Assembly: GCA_023014365.1 (NCBI GenBank)
Contig: JAEBUN010000004.1
Location: forward strand, 2,542,001-2,606,000
Direction: 5' to 3'
Origin: Lepiota brunneoincarnata
Taxonomy: Eukaryota; Basidiomycota; Agaricomycetes; Agaricales; Agaricaceae
Length of the DNA stretch: 64,000 nucleotides
Part shown: positions 35,852 to 48,759 of the stretch, piece after piece
Position numbering within the stretch: position 1 is the stretch's first letter
How the letters are laid out: every line of letters begins with the position of its first letter
Made by a program: the position numbers and the translations under genes
The notes under the pieces: model-generated
Seen by the model: only the letters and a program-made list of their open reading frames with translations
What the model was told of the DNA's origin: nothing
Database searches by the model: none

Positions 35852-36788
35852 TAACAGTAAAAAATGCTTGGTATGTTAATTTATCGCCTTGCAACCATTT
35901 GCATTTGATTCTCTACTACTGGCTCGCTGAAGTTCTTGTGTTGGTTATAAAATAATGGACGTATGATAGGTATAAATATCTGATGCGAAAGAAAAAACAG
36001 TTAGGAGCTGAAGAAAAAGGAAAGGAAGGCGATCTTGAACACCGTCTTTCGCTCCAAGATATCTACATACATCCTGGGCGGTAGAAAGGCTGAGACATAA
36101 AGGCTGAAAGAGGTTTAAAAGTCCCCGTATCCAAAAGGCAAGCTAACGAGCGCAGGTGATCAGAGAGGGGGGGGGAGGGGAAGGAAGAAAACAACTACAA
36201 CAAAACGAGAGGGCTGTCAAGTGGCGACGATTGTAATTGGTCCTAAGTAGATAAAAAGATGGTCCAAAAAATGCCAGAGTGCTGTTACTGCAAGGGCAAA
36301 TTAGCAATGTCCTAGGTCTGCGTTATGTGGATAATAAACAATTGTGGTAGGTCTCGTGGTGTCGAGTTTTTTTTAGGTGGGTGTCATTGTCCGTTGTGAA
36401 GAGGCAGTCGGTAGGGCGTAGACAAATAGCCAGGACCAACTAGTGGGGAGGACCTTTCCATCCGGATCCCACAGCAGCATGATCCCACATCGTATTTGTC
36501 ATACAAGGGGCCAAAAGAAACGAACGTGACAATCAAAAGACAGATCGTCAAGCTGGAACCGAGTAACACAAGAATGAAAGAATGGTGCTGTATAATGACA
36601 ACCGAACAAGGTCATCAAAGGAGAATTGAAACACAAAGGGGGTTTAATAAATATGGGAGCAAGTAGGGGGATCAGAGCGTAGGACCGAACAAAATAGTCC
36701 GCTAGCATGACAAGACCAACTTTGGCAGGAGACGGATGGAGCGACAGGTAGGAGGGAAGGGGAAGGATTAAAGCGCATCATTCACCAC
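35852..36788. other. Intergenic region between convergent genes, about 940 bases
   Basis: No coding signal is recognised. It contains a purine tract with a long G run at about 36165-36190. It should hold the two 3' UTRs and terminators of the flanking convergent genes. Confidence 0.35.
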
Positions 36789-39700
36789 TCAAACACCTGC
36801 TTTCCAGCTCGAAGGTGGCGGCGCTTTCCTCAATGCGCTTCGGCTCGGTGAAGCAGGCTGACTACTCGTCCTTCCTCTTCCCCTCGCACCAGCACCGCTG
36901 CCAAGTGATGACGACCCTCCACTGTGACTCTGTGGTATTGGGGGCACAGGTGGAAAATACCCCGAGTCCCTCACCATTCCTGAATTCCTGTTCCCACCGC
37001 CCGTCCCAGGCCTCAGTCGGTCCGAGGGGCCAAATGAGTCACCATAGCTACTCCTCGCCGAGCTCCAGTTACCTCCACCACTCATTCCGCTCGGGCCATT
37101 GATACCACCACGTCCACCATACTCGCTCCTTGAGGTGCTAATACCACCGCCACCATATACGGACCGCGAGCTGTTTGGGAATATCATAGAACCCGTAGAC
37201 CAGTTATTTCCCATACCACCCATACCCATCATGCCAAGAGGCGGAACCATCAACGCCGATGGATTCGATGCACCACCATAAACACTCCCTCCCATTACCG
37301 AGCCGCGATCCCACTCGTCCGCCGCGGCGGCCATAGCCTGTTGTGCCACGGCCATCTGGTACGCTTGCTTCGCAAACATCATGGCTTGCTGGTGCGCTGC
37401 AAGGAAACTGGGGTCCGTCGGGGGCGGAACCATGAACTGTGCAGGAGAAAGCATCTGGGGTGCCCCTCCCTGCTGAGGCCATCCGGGCATGCCGGGCCAA
37501 CCGTTAAGACCGCCGGGACCTACCAAACGGCACTTGCACTTGCATTTGCATGGGATTGCTCATAGCCACCATCGGATTCATGGTTGGCATCCTTGCGTTC
37601 ATGGCTTGATTAATCGGCAAGTCATCTTCATCATCCGACACGACGGGCCCAGGTCCATTGATGACGTTCCCAAGCTGACAACATAGAAATTAAGTGCAAG
37701 AGAAAACAAAAACAAAAGGAGGCAACAAACCTCAATCGCAGCCTTGGCTTCATTCCTTCTTCTTTCCCTTCTTCTGGCTTCAGGATCACTGACCTCTGTC
37801 TCCCTCCCTTTCCGGCTAGTGTCGTCCTTGACATCATCGTCGAAGCTCACGCTCCGTCTCTTCACATGTCTAGCCATCCCCTTTGTACTACTCGTCCCAA
37901 GCCCACTAACGCCACTGCTCCATTCCTCCTTTTTTCCCTCCCTCGACGACGAAACCCCAATATCACTTCCATCTTTCGGCGTCAACGGAGCACGCCCACT
38001 ACTCGAATCACCCGTCGAACTTGCTGGACTGTCCCTCCTGACCGCGAAAGGCTTGACGGGTATCACAGGCGCAGCAGTAGTGGCCTTGCTCTGACCTTGC
38101 CCGGGCATCGTTGGCATAAGCGTCGAGCTTCGTTGCCTCGGCTGGAACTGCTGAGTACCTGGGCTCGAGTTTGAGGAAGGGGTTGTGCGACCGCTGGTAC
38201 CTGCCACTGTCCTCAATGCGATTGCACGATCCATATCCGCAGGACTTATTCGAGAACTGGCTGTTGTATCGACGCTCGCGCCGCTCCCGTTCAGATTTGG
38301 GACCACCGCAGATGAAGTACTGCTCGACCCCGTTCGTGAGCTGAGCTTCGCGAAAGATGAGGTAGAGGTCCCGAAGGACGATGCTGTTGAGGAGGGTATC
38401 AACGTGCTGCTCCGGGGTCTCGTGGGACTGGAGCTGGGTACGGATGGCGACTCTACAACGGTTGGGTTCCTGGCACTGCTGCCCAGACCAACACTTTTCG
38501 GGCTCGTACTTGTACCAAGATCAACACTCTTGCTTCCGTCACTCTGTTCGGATGGTTTCTGCATAGGAGGTCTTGACATGACGCTGAACGCAGGAGGGGG
38601 CGCGCGTTGTTTGATGGGTATTGGCGCAATTCTATCCTTGTCTTGGCTAGGTTGTTGGCTAGGTTGATGTGGTACCACCTCCAACGGCTTTTCCTGCGCT
38701 AGCAGTTTCCACGCTTCTGCTACCCTCTTCCTGTCCTCCGGCTCCCCATAAGAATCGTCCGATTCTGAATTAGATGCTGTCTCAGGTTCCGAATCACCAG
38801 TGCGGGAAATCAGCCGAAGAATACTATCATCCACAGAATCAATGAGTGCTTCATCTGGTGGGCTCGGTTTGAGAATTCTAGAAAGCGGAGGTCCGATGGC
38901 CGTAGGAGATTTCGCGTCCTTCTCCCCTTTCGTAGATTGGTTCGAAGGAGACTCTGGCTGTATTGACGACCGTGGAGAGACCGGGGGTAGACTCATCGAT
39001 TTCTTTCCTTTCACATCATAAACCTCACTCTCCTTTCCCTTCCCTTTTGCCACCCTTGCCAACCTTTCAGCCACCATGTCTCTTCTGCTCTCCGGGCTGG
39101 TTTCCCGCTGCACAGCCGGTATAACTGGTGCTGGTGCTGGTGAATTTGCGAGCTTACTATCCAGACTAATGAATGCCTGGACCTCCTTCGGCGGTGAAGT
39201 GGGTGGCACGAAGCTGGAAAAACCTGGTGGGGTTCTACTCGTCACTACAGTCGGAGAGGGGGGGGAAATCGAGGTTGGGCTCTCAACAATTACAGATTGC
39301 TGGTTGGCAAACTGACCAGCCAACAGCCCACCTCTCGTGAAGACGTCACTATCATCCCTATGTGGTCCAACTGCAAGTTTCTTCGACGTGAGTTCGGTGA
39401 TATCAATAAGGGGCTTGCTTGCTGTTCGTGCGGGCCCCCTAGTGCCATTGGTACGTAGGCTGGTATTGGAGGCTGATGACATAGCACTACCAGGACGACG
39501 TGGTGGAACGAGGGAGGCAAGGGGGGCGTTGTCATCGTCAGATTCTGATTCGGATGTGTCAGAATCGACACGTTTTTTCGTGGGTTGGGAGGGGTTGGAA
39601 CATGTCGAGGAATCACGGATATGCCGAGTAGTCTGCTTCAGTGCGGCCAAAGGACCTATCAAATATGGGTAAAAATGGCATTGATAGGTAGCAATGAAGA

Positions 39701-41179
39701 ACTTTACCTTGGCTAAGACCAGAGTTTGCGTCGACCAGTATACTGGCACGTTTGGCGGCCGCACTGGGCGACAGAGCGCTAGCAGAAGCACTAGCCCTCG
39801 GTCGAGTCCCATAAACACCCAAACTGGACTGTGAGCGAGGTGGAATTTCTGCAGTGGAAGCGCTCGTATTTCCCACGTAACTGGTCTGTCTCACATTCGT
39901 GTCCACTTGCCCATGCCCGAGCTGTGATCGTGTTGTCAAAAAGTTGGCACCCTTTCGAGATGATGAATCATAAGAGCTGCCATGACCCATTTCTGATTTG
40001 GCCTGACGCTTGCCAATCAGAGGACGCGTCCGTTGTGTGATGGTACCATTCCGGCGAATACCACGGGCACCACCTACCCCATCACCAGACTCTTCCGACG
40101 AAGATGTGGATGAATCGTCAGATTCAGACGTGTACCCAACCGCGATACTAGAGGAACGCCTCCTTTGATCTCTCGAAGAGATGTGGGGGGAAGAATGAGC
40201 GCTATGTTGGGGGCGTGGACTTGCTCTCCCACGCTGGCCATCTTGTGGAAATCCATGTGGCGGCAAGGAAGGTGAGGGCGATCGGAAGGATGGTACAGGA
40301 GAACCGGCCGTACTCCGGCGGGCCTGTGCTTCGCGGAAGGCAGCCACTGAAATTCTCTGAGAAGAATCTGAATTGACACTTGCTCCACGCGGGCGAGCAG
40401 GAGGGACAACGAGGGAAGTATTGGATGCATTGGGTGAAGGAGGTCGTACGTGTCTGAATGATCTCAGGTTGAAGGACGAAGTAGAATCTGGCCCCGGTGG
40501 GGATGCATCGGAACCCATGGTTGTGTTGGGATTAGGGACTGAATGCTTGGACGATCCGGAGGACTTTGTCCAGGAAAATAGCGATGGGCGTTTCTCTTTA
40601 ACTGGAAATGATGGACCTGGCGGAATTTGCATAGAAGAATAGGAAGGCGTAGGTTCGTTCGGCAAGGAACGCGTAGAGAGGGCATTGTTAGGGTCGACAT
40701 AAGCTGCAAAGATGGCAGATTTGGAGGGTGGTGGACGGAGGCGACGCAGGTCGGGGGAATCGGAGTCTGAAGCAGCACCCAAGCTCAGACGCTCCGTGAA
40801 AGATGGACGTGGTGCAGCCATAAAGTTCGCGTTCGTAGGAGTGGTTGCCGATGCGTTGGGAGTCGAAACTGGAGCCGCGGACTTTTTGCGACCGAATGGC
40901 AACCGCAGTTTGCTCGATGATGGTGTGGGGCTCATTCCGGAGATAGAGGGATAGACACTGCTTGGAGCGTCGCGGGACAGCATCAGGATGGAGGTAATCC
41001 CTGCCATTAGGACTGGAGGGGAGCGATTTGTCTGCAGTCACGTACGAGTTGGTTGGCGAGGAGAGAGTGGAGTCCAAGTCAGAGGTAGCAGCATTATATG
41101 AGCCAGCTAAGACACCATCTCGATTGCTACGTGAAGAGGACTTGTTTTTCTTGCCAAAAAGCCCGCCAAGCAGCGGCAT
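36789..41179 (-). CDS. Very large disordered Ser/Pro-rich protein of unknown function
   Basis: Not recognised. The start at 41179 gives MPLLGGLFGKKNKSSSRSNR, and a second basic patch of the same flavour, LRLPFGRKKSAAP, comes soon after. The next block has FTERLSLGAASDSDSPDLRR and KSAIFAAYVDPNNALSTRSL. It continues through more than 1,000 residues of Ser/Thr/Pro-rich sequence with acidic and RR/RS patches. One charged segment (DDVKDDTSRKGRETEVSDPE, EARRRERRRNEAKAAIEV) may form a helix. The C-terminal 250 residues are rich in Gly/Met/Pro/Gln (GWPGMPGWPQQGG, MGMGGMGNNW, YGGGGISTSRSEYGGRGG) and end SSWKAGV. No enzyme or binding domain is visible. Few introns are seen. The frame is broken near 37525, 39700 and 40950 by single-base steps. 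It could be a scaffold or polarity-type protein, but I assign no role. Confidence 0.65.
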
Positions 41180-41865
41180 GAGGGAGATTGGTTGCGGTTA
41201 CGGTATTTGGCTCGACGCCAAGCGGCCGGTTCGGCGGTCTGCACGTGGGAAAGGACGGCGTGCAGACACAACGTCGCGTTTGGAAAGAGGTGAAGAAAGC
41301 GAGAAAGGGAGAGAAGAGAAAAGGCAAGTGTTGACGAGATGATGGCCCGCTCAAGGGAGAGAGAGTGACAGGGTCTGGCACAGCACGTGTCCCCCAACTC
41401 ATTTTCTGATTTCTCCTTCGACGAGTTGTTTAGTGTGTCGTACCGTTGCTATTCCCCATCTCAACAAGAAGACCCTGTCCACTTTTGCACAATCACTTGT
41501 ACTAAATTGAACTCTCCTGACACTTTCGGCTTGCCCATCAAGGCATCAGGGACTATGACGGGTCTTTCTCGGGCCTACATAACGACACAAGCAAGTTGCC
41601 CTGCAGCGCTGTAGCACAACAGGGTGTGTCGGCCTGATACACGCCTCACGGTAATTGATGATATCATGGGCCCCAAGTCGCATGGGAATATGTAGCCTTG
41701 CCCATTACGCGAGTGAGAGACTCGACACGATGGGCTCCACACCTACTAGTCCTTCACGATTCCTACGGTATCTCCTATGATTAAACTTTTGAACCGGAAG
41801 ATAATTAATGTGCCTCTGTATACCCATTGGGACATCTATGAAAAACGTAACCAGCACAAGATAAG
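41180..41865. other. Divergent intergenic region, about 690 bases
   Basis: It carries promoters for the disordered protein (-) and the CorA-like gene (+). A G/A-rich block at about 41281-41334 is C/T-rich on the coding strand of the minus gene and lies about 100 bases upstream of its start. No coding signal is seen. Confidence 0.35.
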
Positions 41866-44748
41866 ATGGCTCGAACACTTCCTCTAGTCAACTCCGTCAC
41901 AAGACCGTGGAGGAATGACGCACAAAGCGGACCTCCACTGCAAGAATGCTGCGCAGTCCCTTCACCACTACCACTATCTACCATAGACTCTAATTGGCTG
42001 AAGTTCTGCCGACATCATCTCCTTAGTATTGTGCTCGCCGCTCTACCCGAGGCGCTCAGCCCTATGCGTCGCTCAAAAGGTCCAGCTATCTCCCCGCTAC
42101 GGCAATCACACCCGAAACAACAATACATCTCCTCCGTACCAATCGGATTCTTCGCCCTTAGAGCGTCGCCCCTCAAGAGCTGGTGCAGAGCCTGGCGTCA
42201 ATCCCCGCCACGAGTCCTCCATTACGAAAAATAGTCACTTCAAACAGGAGTGCGTCATCGATGTGATCGACTACGACTCTGACGACGCATCCTTTGAGAG
42301 GCTTAAGAATGCAGAGTTCATCAAAATGATAAAGCTCAGCTACGAACAAGAGGTAAAGGGCGACCCCGATCATCCACCCCAAATCAGTCAGGTGGATCAG
42401 CATTGGCGGCATAGATTGGGATGTTTTGAGAGCCGTGGCTCTGAGATACCGTAAGTGCTTCTCTAACCCCTGAAGACACGATAACATATAATCACAAGAT
42501 ATTCATTCCCTTGCGCTTGAGGATGTCCTACAGGAACAGGGGGATATCCAATCCAAGGCGGATTATTATCCGGACCACTTGTTTGTCCGCGCCCTATGTC
42601 ACTCCGTTTGTCTCCCAGACGAGTATGAGGATCTCCAGCACCTGACAAGTTCAGTGTACCAGCAAGATCCCCCGACGTCGAGTCCATCATGGACCAGGTA
42701 CCGCACCTCCCCCATACAAAACCAAATCCGGTCTGGGCGTAGGTTACGAAGGTGGCTTTAACAACAACCCAAAAGTAGATGCCGAATGCGGGGATAATAA
42801 TAGCATCGAGCAAACCAACCGCAGCAGAGACCAAGGTTCAAAGAACATTGCTTCTTCTACTGCCCCCCTTGACAGGTCTTACCCTCAAAGACCACCTGCA
42901 CCAGCTAACCAAGAGCATAAACACCATTTGAATCTTACCTTGGTTACACTCTTCGGAGATAAGGACTCACTCTGCGGGGCTAAGTGGTTGGTGGCGATCG
43001 GTGCGTACCTCACCTCCCTCCCATCAAACTGACAGGATGTACCATCCTAGTTTAGAGTGACCAGCAACAAATCCTGAAATTGCGAGCGTTGACCATAGAA
43101 GATCGAGTTTGTGTCAGGCACGAGCCCTTGTACATTTTCTTGTTCCACGATGGTATTGTCCTCGCTTCCCAGTGCCTTCTCCTGCCTTTAGTATAACGTT
43201 CTATAGGCACCCTTATCTCAGTTGTTCCGACACCTGACCTGGACTTCACCGCACCGATCACTGAGCGGTTACACCATAGCCAATCTGTTTTGCGAACATC
43301 AGAAGATGCGTCCTTGTTATTAGAAGCCTTACTCGACCTTGGTAAGTCTTCATTCGCAGTGCACGTTAACCCTGAGATTAACGTTGCATCGGTTCTCTGA
43401 AGTCGTGGACCGGATCCTGGAAGTCATAGACGAATACCAAGTTGAAAATTTCACAAACTTGAGCACGATATTATGTTGAGTCCTGGCTATGGACAGTGTA
43501 CGCAGTCGTAAGCTCGAAATTTTCAGTGCCATTCGAACTACTTGTAACCTCTGGTCTCAACCAGTTCATGTCCTTTCCGGTGATCTCATTATGCATAAAC
43601 TGACACTCGAGCCGATCAAAACCATGATTTACAATTTGCGAAGGTGTGATCAGATTACCAACATCCGCCACTCTCTGACTACATCTTATTTTACCAGATA
43701 TGATGTGGATAGGTGTATCGCCATGGCCAACCATTTCAAAGCTGAAGCAGATGCCTCGAATGAGTCGGACTCTGATCCCGTAGTAGGGGGACAGCAAGCG
43801 TTCGCAGGACAGTCGTATCAACCTGAACTCAGACGGGGACGGGGAATCTTATCATGCCACCGGCGGATTTGACTTCCGACGTTGTAGGAGGAAAGGTCAA
43901 GGAAAAGAAGCTCAAGGCCCGAAAGAAAGAGAAGAGGAGAGAAGCAGACAAAGCTGAGAGATTACGGTGGGAGCGGTCGCAGCGATACGGACCGAGAGGA
44001 TTCCCCAGAGGTTATTTGAGTCATACATCTAAAGTGTATTTGGTGCGTTGTTTGCCCCAGACCCACTGGTCGAGTTGTCACGAGCTGTGTAGGGTGATGT
44101 CTATGATCACATGGGTTTCGCCTTGACGAGGCTGGATATGTTTGCGGGCGTTTCTGAAAATTTAATAGATTATGCATTCAATGTGATTGACTTTCGACAG
44201 ACGTTTACAATCCATTCCACTGACGCTATTTGTATCAGATGGCCTCGTATCGGATGAATCAAGTCATGTAAGCCATCATTACCGAAACAAGAAGCTCCTC
44301 TGACCATGGCTTATCTCTCAGGAGCCGCCTTACACTCGTCACAATTATCTTCTTGCCTCTAACTCTCCTGACAGGATACTTCGTGAGTCGCAGAATCAAC
44401 GTTAGCACGTGCACCTCACTATCGAACTCTCAGGGAATGAATTTCGACCCCTTCCGGAGCCTTGATGGCCACTCCGAAGTACTGTGCGTGCCTCTTCGTC
44501 CCTTGTAGTGGGTCGACGGTGATCCTAAACGGTAATTGAATTGAAATAGCTTCTGGAAAATAGCAGCCATTGTGATGGCTGTGTTGATTCCACTGTTCAT
44601 GTCCCATGATTTGAAAAGCCTTGCAAAATATATCTCTAGGAGGTGGAGGGCTGGTAGGGCGGTCAAGGTGGGTTGGAGTCGGGTCCAATATTGTGAGAAA
44701 TTGGCGTTGATTGGGTTCCCTGCCAGGACATGGGTTGAAAGATGTTAA
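41866..44748 (+). CDS. CorA-like divalent metal (Mg2+) transporter
   Basis: The C-terminal part is decisive: RLTLVTIIFLPLTLLTGYFG joins across an intron to the MNF of the CorA signature GMN, giving GYFGMNFDPFRSLDGHSEV. A second membrane helix follows (FWKIAAIVMAVLIPLFMS) and a basic cytosolic tail ends WVERC. Upstream the cytosolic domain shows ECVIDVIDYDSDDASFERL, GGIDWDVLRAVALRY and HSLALEDVLQEQGDIQSKAD with YYPDHLFVRALC, a region shared by fungal CorA-like proteins. Then comes TRLDMFAGVSENLIDYAFN just before the membrane. The start is uncertain: ATG 41866 is used, but only the frame from about 42030 looks family-like. Frame steps occur near 42390 (+1) and around 43450-43560. A middle part with low-complexity basic sequence (KEKKLKARKKEKRREADKAE, near 43900) is an insert seen in some fungal members. 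Confidence 0.8.
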
Positions 44749-46830
44749 CCACGTCCCGATTGATGAGGGTTTTGTACTATCACCTCTTCAGCTAACAAAG
44801 AGTGGGGAGGAATGACGTTGGTCACAGCATTCGGATTGTAGAATAGCATCCCTCGTAACGCCAGGAAGTGATGTAGTGATGTCGGGGTCGGGGGACAAAG
44901 TGGGCGTGAAGTTTTTGACTTCTAAAGACGTAGGAAGGTATGGCATTGCAGCGGGCTGTATGCTCGGTCGTCCCATATATCTCGTGGTATATCGTTAAAC
45001 CACTGATTATTGATGGTATACAAGCGAAATTCAAGCGGGCGGTCCCACTGGGCGCACTGGGGCAGCGAGGATAATCCCATTAGGATGTAGATTGGTGGTG
45101 TCCAAGAGATAAATTTGATAGGAGCAGAGGGTGGTTGTCACGCACAGTGAGGGCTTAGTATGAAGTCCCGGTGCATGTTGCCATGAGATCACCACCGTTA
45201 ACCGTGTGGTGAGTAGGTGTATAGCCCGAAAGGTTTAATCAAGAGCCCCGCTAAATCGTGAAACACAGAATCCGGAGACGGCCGCCATCAAGGCAGTGGT
45301 CGTGAAGGGAGAGCCGGGACAACGAGAAGGTGCGTTGCGACCAGCAGGTAATCTCCTAAACTAAATAGCTTTCGACGCGTCTACCGCATTCCATAGCGAA
45401 AAGGATGGACGGGAGCCTGAACAGCCGTCGCTTGAACAGTACTAACTCGAGACCTCGCATGACTTATTGGACGTTTATCCAATCTCCGCTGAGAATGCAC
45501 CGTAACAGCATAAGCTATTTTCCTAGGCGCCATTAAAGTCATTGCAAATATGTAGTGATCCCATGACACTGGAGCTGTGCGCCCATTCCCCGGTTCATGG
45601 AAGGTTTTTCAACTCCTCAACTGAGGCATGACCAATTAAAGAAATATTCATTCACCTTCGCCTAGGGGACAATAAATCCGAAATATTTATTACCAAAAAC
45701 GCCATTGTGTGTCCCCCTAGTGTTCCTATTTACCTATGACGTTTATTGCATTTCGTTACCCGAACAAGACCCAATTGGCTTTGCTCAGGGTCCACTCAAG
45801 GGTGCTCATTAACCTTTTCGTTTCCGTTATTTACAAAGCCCGAAAACGACTGTTGATCGATTGATATTGATCGAGGAAGGGGTTCGCAAACATAGAAGTT
45901 GGGAAATTGTCACCGGGGTTGGTAGCGCTGTGTGTGTTGAAGGCAAAAGTTTTCCTGGAGTTTTGGTTTTACCCATTGACAAGGTCAGGCCCCAAAGATT
46001 CTCAGCAGTGAACGGGCCCAGCTGTCAGCCAGAAAAGCCAAGTATAGACCGATCCTATCTCGATCCGTGCCCACGCGACCAATTCAGTGATGTCCCGAGC
46101 ATAAGAGCCGAAGGAAGCTCGAGGCTTCGCAAAGATGGGTTTTACATACTCGCTATGTACTTGGATTCAACCAAAGTATGTGCAGTTTCCCCGTTTCCCC
46201 TCTCTTCCTCTCTTCCTCCCCCCTTCGTACGATTTTGTATCGCACACTTTCTCCACGGAAATTGAGACTGGAAGTACCTGGTTTCCTGGGAACGTGGTGG
46301 TAAAAATACCATCCATTGACCATCATCCACATACCAATCCAACACTTCATCAAGCATCACCGCATCAACGAAATCAACAGCCATATCAATCAAAAACTGT
46401 ATTCCAGGTGTCTGAACAACACTCGTGGCCAAGCGCCTATCTCCTTATAGAATAGTTCTTTGTGGTTTAATTATTAAAATTAGGGTCGAGCTTCAATGTG
46501 ATTTAACCCCAATCAGGCGGTCACATCCACGTCAGGGCTTGTCAGGGTGGAGAAGTTTTCGCGAAGCTCATAATTAGTCACCAAAGGGACTCATTTACCC
46601 AACTTAGACAGACAATTGGAGCTTATAACACAACCAGGTCGAAATATTGGGTATATACGCCGACAAATTGGATGCTATATAAATTATTCTCACAAATGAA
46701 TCGGAAGAGAATAGCCAGTACCACACATTCGTAGAAAGACCTTGTACAATGCGGAAGGGGGTAGGGGGAGGGAAGGTCTTTGAAGGTATCCCGTAGTATC
46801 ATATATACAGTCATCTCAAGTCGTTTCCCA
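44749..46830. other. Gene-poor region, about 2.1 kb
   Basis: No recognised coding family is seen on either strand. A few open stretches of 60-135 codons occur (for example plus strand 45861-46265), but none has a family signature or plausible exon structure. It lies between the 3' ends of the CorA-like and homeodomain genes, so no promoter is expected and the length is unusual. A decayed element is possible. Confidence 0.35.
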
Positions 46831-47814
46831 TCATAGCGAACGACGGCTTTGAAGTCCGCAGAGCGCCAGCGCAGCCTTCATAATTTCATCATCCTCAACA
46901 TTTTTAGTCCATGAATTACCTCCTCGGGGGTCCGATGTCCACCTCGAGTCTCCTTTGCCCCACGTACTTGGAGGGGTAACGAGCTCGTCTGCTTCATCAT
47001 CTGTGACCTCAGAGTCTAGCTTGCTCGGCTGCCGTTCCCTCGTGCGCGCGCGCGAACTGGGTCGCGAGACTGGCGTAGGCACTGGAGCCGGGTACTCGCT
47101 ACTGCATCCTTCTCAGCAAGGCGGGCGGCGGCGCAGGCCCATTCTAGTGTACGGCGCTTTTTACCAAATTCGACGTATTCCCGTGCTGGTGGGCTGTTGG
47201 GGTCAACGACTGGGGATGAGGGCATGTTGTCCCAAAGTGTTCGCATTGGGGTCGTGTCGCTTGGAGGGAGTACGGGGAGCTGGGGCACGAAGTTCTGATC
47301 GCGAGGCGACACGATCAAGTGAGGGCCTAGGACGACGTGTTTGATGTTGTACTGCGGTTCGAGAATGTTGGAGATGATGTTCGGCGAGCGGTAGGCTGGT
47401 GGGTTAAGGGAGGGGTGTTCAACGAGCTATGGTTACTCGCTGCGGATTTGCGTTCGGTCTGACGCTTGTTCTGGAACCATATAGTGACCGACTTAATTTC
47501 CCTAATTAATCAAATGGCGGGCTGGAGTGAGAAAAATGCGAGGGGGCTAGAAGAGCGGAGGCTGAGAAACATGATCCTTACATTCCCCCTGCTTTTGCGA
47601 CGGCTTCGCGATCCTCTCTGGATGGATGAGAGTTTTGGTGGAAGAGATTTTCGAGCATCATGAGCTGGACATTTGTGAACCGCTTTCTGGTACGACGCGA
47701 CGTGGTGGGGTTGATATTGTTATGAGAAACGGTTTCGTCGGAGGATATGCTGGCAGTGCTGGGTGTGCGAGTTAGAACAGGAGCGAAGGAGGTATGAGCA
47801 TAGTGGTGGTCCAT
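46831..47814 (-). CDS. Homeodomain transcription factor
   Basis: A DNA-binding regulator. The start at 47814 gives MDHHYAHTSFAPVLTRTP and a Ser/Thr-rich lead. The homeodomain begins SRRTRKRFTNVQLMMLENLF and HQNSHPSREDREAVAKAGGM and, after an intron, continues EIKSVTIWFQNKRQTERK. The helix-3 recognition core WFQNKR, with Ile-Trp-Phe-x-Asn, is intact. It is a typical 60-residue type, not an obvious TALE (no three-residue loop insertion seen), so it is unlikely to be the HD1 mating protein. The C-terminal region is Ser/Pro-rich, with PPAREYVEFGKKRRTLEWAC and a final EIMKAALALCGLQSRRSL. A frame shift of net +2 or -1 occurs near 47095 between EKDA and SSEYPAPVPTP. The gene is divergent from the copper amine oxidase. 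Confidence 0.85.
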
Positions 47815-48759
47815 GGCAAGGGCGTAGAGGGAAAGGGACAGAGCAAGAGTTGGGAAAAACCGTCACGGACTTATTTATGTAACATGATCCTACATTTTGA
47901 TGAGAACCAAACTTTACGCCCCCAGTTCAGCCAGGCGTCGCGTCGCGAAAAGTCACGTGCACGCGTTTAATCTGCAGGGCAGATGGCCATGGCCACTTGT
48001 TTGCACCCGCACTGCTGCATCCCTGAGGCCCACAACACTACCTGGGAATGTGCGGAGGACATTAGATGGTATCATTAGCGCTCATGAGGCCAGGGCTCTT
48101 GTGCGTGAACTCGTGCGATGAGCTTGTTGGTCACCAATCATGAACTGATGGTATTATAACTAGCCTGAGTTGCGAGACCAGAGTTTTGCAGACTGCGATC
48201 AGAACTCTTTGTCATCTTGAGGTTTGCACTCGGTTGACATGCCCTTGTCCCCATTTGAGCTTGAGCAGAAATGAAAGGTAAGGAACGTCAGAATCGAGAA
48301 CAAAGAAAAGCCAGCCACTATAGGCAAGTACGTGCACCGCCCAGCTGTAAGCACGTATTTGCACCATAAATGTGACAGTCCGCCTACAATGTCGTCTATG
48401 ATGGGGAGAGTGCAAAGACTTGGCCATATTCTAGCGTCGCACCCAGTGGCAGCAGGAGGCAAAGCCTCCCGAGGGAGACCACCCAGGAAAACTTTGGATT
48501 CCCACACTGCACGGCTGGCGCTAACTCATATAATAGGGCGGAATGTCGAATTTCCTGGCGCCAACCACAACATAAAGATAAGGATTGTGACTATCTTACC
48601 AATTACGTGACCGACTTGTGACCCCTAAAGACCACCAGCTGGCTGCCAACCTTTCAAGTGAGTGTGTATATAATCCGGTCACACACACCGATGGCCTTTA
48701 GATCCGTCCTGGCTGCTTTCCCAGCACACGGCCTTGCTCGTCTTAAATTCATCTGAGCT
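47815..48759. other. Divergent intergenic region, about 945 bases
   Basis: It carries the promoters of the homeodomain gene (-) and the copper amine oxidase gene (+). No coding signal is recognised. Confidence 0.35.
48667..48673 (+). promoter_or_regulatory. TATA box of the copper amine oxidase gene
   Basis: TATATAA lies 87 bases upstream of the ATG at 48760. Position and sequence fit a core promoter element; the transcription start is not known. Confidence 0.45.

Noticed and set aside
38185..38667. 160-codon open frame antisense to the large disordered protein
   Set aside because: It is the complement of Ser/Pro-rich coding sequence, which commonly gives long Leu/Gly-rich shadow frames.
45861..46265. 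134-codon open frame in the 2.1 kb gap
   Set aside because: No recognisable domain or secretion signal and biased simple sequence at its end; not enough to call a gene.
46831..47814. Homeodomain gene as part of a mating-type (HD1/HD2) locus
   Set aside because: Only one homeodomain gene is present, it is not obviously TALE, and there is no second divergent homeodomain partner.
48199..48507. 102-codon minus-strand open frame with a hydrophobic segment
   Set aside because: Only a possible membrane helix; no family match and it lies in a divergent promoter region.
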